From Oasisia sp. SBJ-2009 (Eukaryota; Annelida; Polychaeta; Sabellida; Siboglinidae), in NCBI GenBank assembly GCA_964017155.1, contig OZ024857.1, forward strand, positions 40,417,716-40,481,715: DNA of 64,000 bases, in the 5' to 3' direction. Below the pieces are notes generated by a model, which did no database searches, was not told the DNA's origin, and worked only from the letters and a program-made list of their open reading frames with translations. The first letter of the stretch is position 1. The number at the start of each line of letters is the position of its first letter. The position numbers were made by a program, and so were the translations under genes. Shown here piece after piece: positions 55,878-64,000 of the stretch.

Positions 55878-56055
55878 AGAGAGACAGAGAGACAGAGAGA
55901 GGGGTGGCAGAGAGAGAGAGACAGAGACAGAGAGAGAAAGAGAGAGACACAGAGAAACAGAGAAACAGATGGACACAGAGATTGAGACAGAGAGACATAC
56001 AGAGAGACAGAGATGGAAACAGAGAGAGGGGGGAGAGGGAGGTATAGAAAGATAG
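55686..56055. repeat. (AT)n followed by a polypurine (GA)n tract
   Basis: AT dinucleotides to ~55874 with ATACATATATTATATGTAT palindromic parts, then ~180 bases of GAGAGA/GACAGAGA almost without pyrimidines other than C. Begins ~150 bases below the stop codon of PTCHD-like gene 2. Confidence 0.93.
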
Positions 56056-56208
56056 AGAGGGGACTCGATGTGTTGGTCAAAACAAAACGTTTTCATTTTA
56101 TAATTTACTGGACCCATTGCGTGACAACAGTAGAAGTCCTGTGTTCCCAGCAGAGATCAGTTGAATTAAGTAGAAAGTGCAGCAGACAGTCCTAGACACG
56201 TGTGAACA

Positions 56209-63202
<6,994 letters not shown>

Positions 63203-63414
63203 CTGAAAATAATTGCCATTATTATTCTTCGTAATACAAAATTAGGCCATTTATCTGTAGGTTGCCTATTTGTTATGTGTCTCCGTTGTTTTCCGTTGTA
63301 TTGGTAGACGAGCAAGCAAGAAGACAAGTGTACTGGAATGCGCATATTGTCTGTCTGATCAAATTCTGGGATGTACAGAGCTATACTATGTACAGCCAAA
63401 TTAACTACATATTA

Positions 63415-64000
63415 ATAATAATAATAATAAAACTTTATTTTGACACCATCAAATCGTCCCGTTCACGGGTGTGTACATACATGTAAATAGGTAAACATAT
63501 TAATAAATATAGTTAAGCTAAAATATAATGTTCACGGGTGTATGCATGCAGGTAAATAGATAAATTAATAAATAAATATAGTTAAGCTAAAATATAATGT
63601 TCACGGGTGTGTACATACATGTAAATAGGTAAATAAATAAATAAGTATAGTTAAGCTAAAATATAATGTTCGTTGTGTAAAACTGGTGGTGTGGAAAATA
63701 AAAATGTTTTTAATTCTTTCTTAAATTGTACTAGATTGCCGTTGTCGCGCATATTCCTAGGGAGTTTGTTCCACAGAGTGGGTCCTGCACAGGCAAATGC
63801 ACGCCGGTCGAAACGTTCTACGTTCACTTTTGGCACTTCGAGGAGTAACCCGCCTGCAGAGCGCAGCGATCGGCGAGGCGCGTGCTGGAGTAGCAGTGCC
63901 GCGAGATACTCTGTCGTGCCGTCGTATAAAGCCCTCTGCACGAGTACTAGTAGCTTGTATTCGATCCGCTTTCTGACAGGCAGCCAGTGTAATTGCCGCA
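63415..64000 (-). mobile_element. LINE 3' part, continues off the window
   Basis: At the window edge the minus strand reads RQLHWLPVRKRIEYKLLVLV, then QRALYDGTTEYLAALLLQHA, GLLLEVPKVNVERFDRRAFA and GPTLWNKLPRNM, FKKELKTFLF. This is an open reverse transcriptase C-terminus. The 3' region holds three ~70 bp tandem units (GTTCACGGGTGT ... TTAAGCTAAAATATAAT, 63470-63670) and ends AAAGTTTTATTATTATTATT. It lies upstream of the last visible exon of PTCHD-like gene 2. Confidence 0.88.

Overview
The window looks like nuclear DNA from an intron-rich, AT-rich invertebrate animal, most likely a marine bilaterian; the species cannot be told from sequence alone. The reasons are GT-AG introns with conserved phases, animal-type domains (Patched/sterol-sensing, NIDO), APE-type LINEs of the CR1/L2 and RTE groups, tRNA-derived SINEs, and very long microsatellites (arrays of 0.5 to 1.3 kb). 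Most long open frames lie inside simple repeats and are not genes.

Layout. (1) 1.2-4.5 kb, minus strand: five consecutive phase-matched exons of a coiled-coil protein, one carrying an in-frame TGA, with mini-satellites and SINEs in the introns. (2) 6.0-9.8 kb, plus strand: four phase-compatible exons of an unrecognised basic/Cys-containing protein with in-frame stops and a frameshift, probably a decaying gene. (3) 10-19 kb: little coding potential, with a dispersed repeat family, a ~360 bp foldback palindrome and a ~2.1 kb AT-rich block bounded by inverted ~110 bp ends. (4) 19.2-25.5 kb, minus strand: a well-supported gene for a secreted protein with signal peptide and NIDO (nidogen-type) domain in five exons; its 3' continuation was not found. 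Its 5' region is partly copied twice more at 25.9-26.9 and 28.5-29.8 kb. (5) 30-41 kb: a microsatellite and LINE graveyard (one minus-strand LINE, two joined plus-strand LINE fragments, a palindromic MITE). (6) 41.6-51.2 kb, plus strand: a complete four-exon Patched-domain (PTCHD-like) gene predicting 1094 aa, with a LINE in its third intron. (7) 52.3-54.6 kb: a degenerate RTE element. (8) 56.2-63.2 kb, minus strand: a second PTCHD-like gene with the same exon boundaries and phases, facing the first tail to tail; its first exon is not seen and probably lies beyond the window. (9) The window ends in another minus-strand LINE.

The two Patched genes are an inverted, convergent duplicate pair with separate 3' ends. 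No operon-like linkage, CRISPR array, rRNA or intact tRNA gene was seen. All gene models rest on reading frames, splice consensus and phase continuity seen by eye; no similarity search was run.
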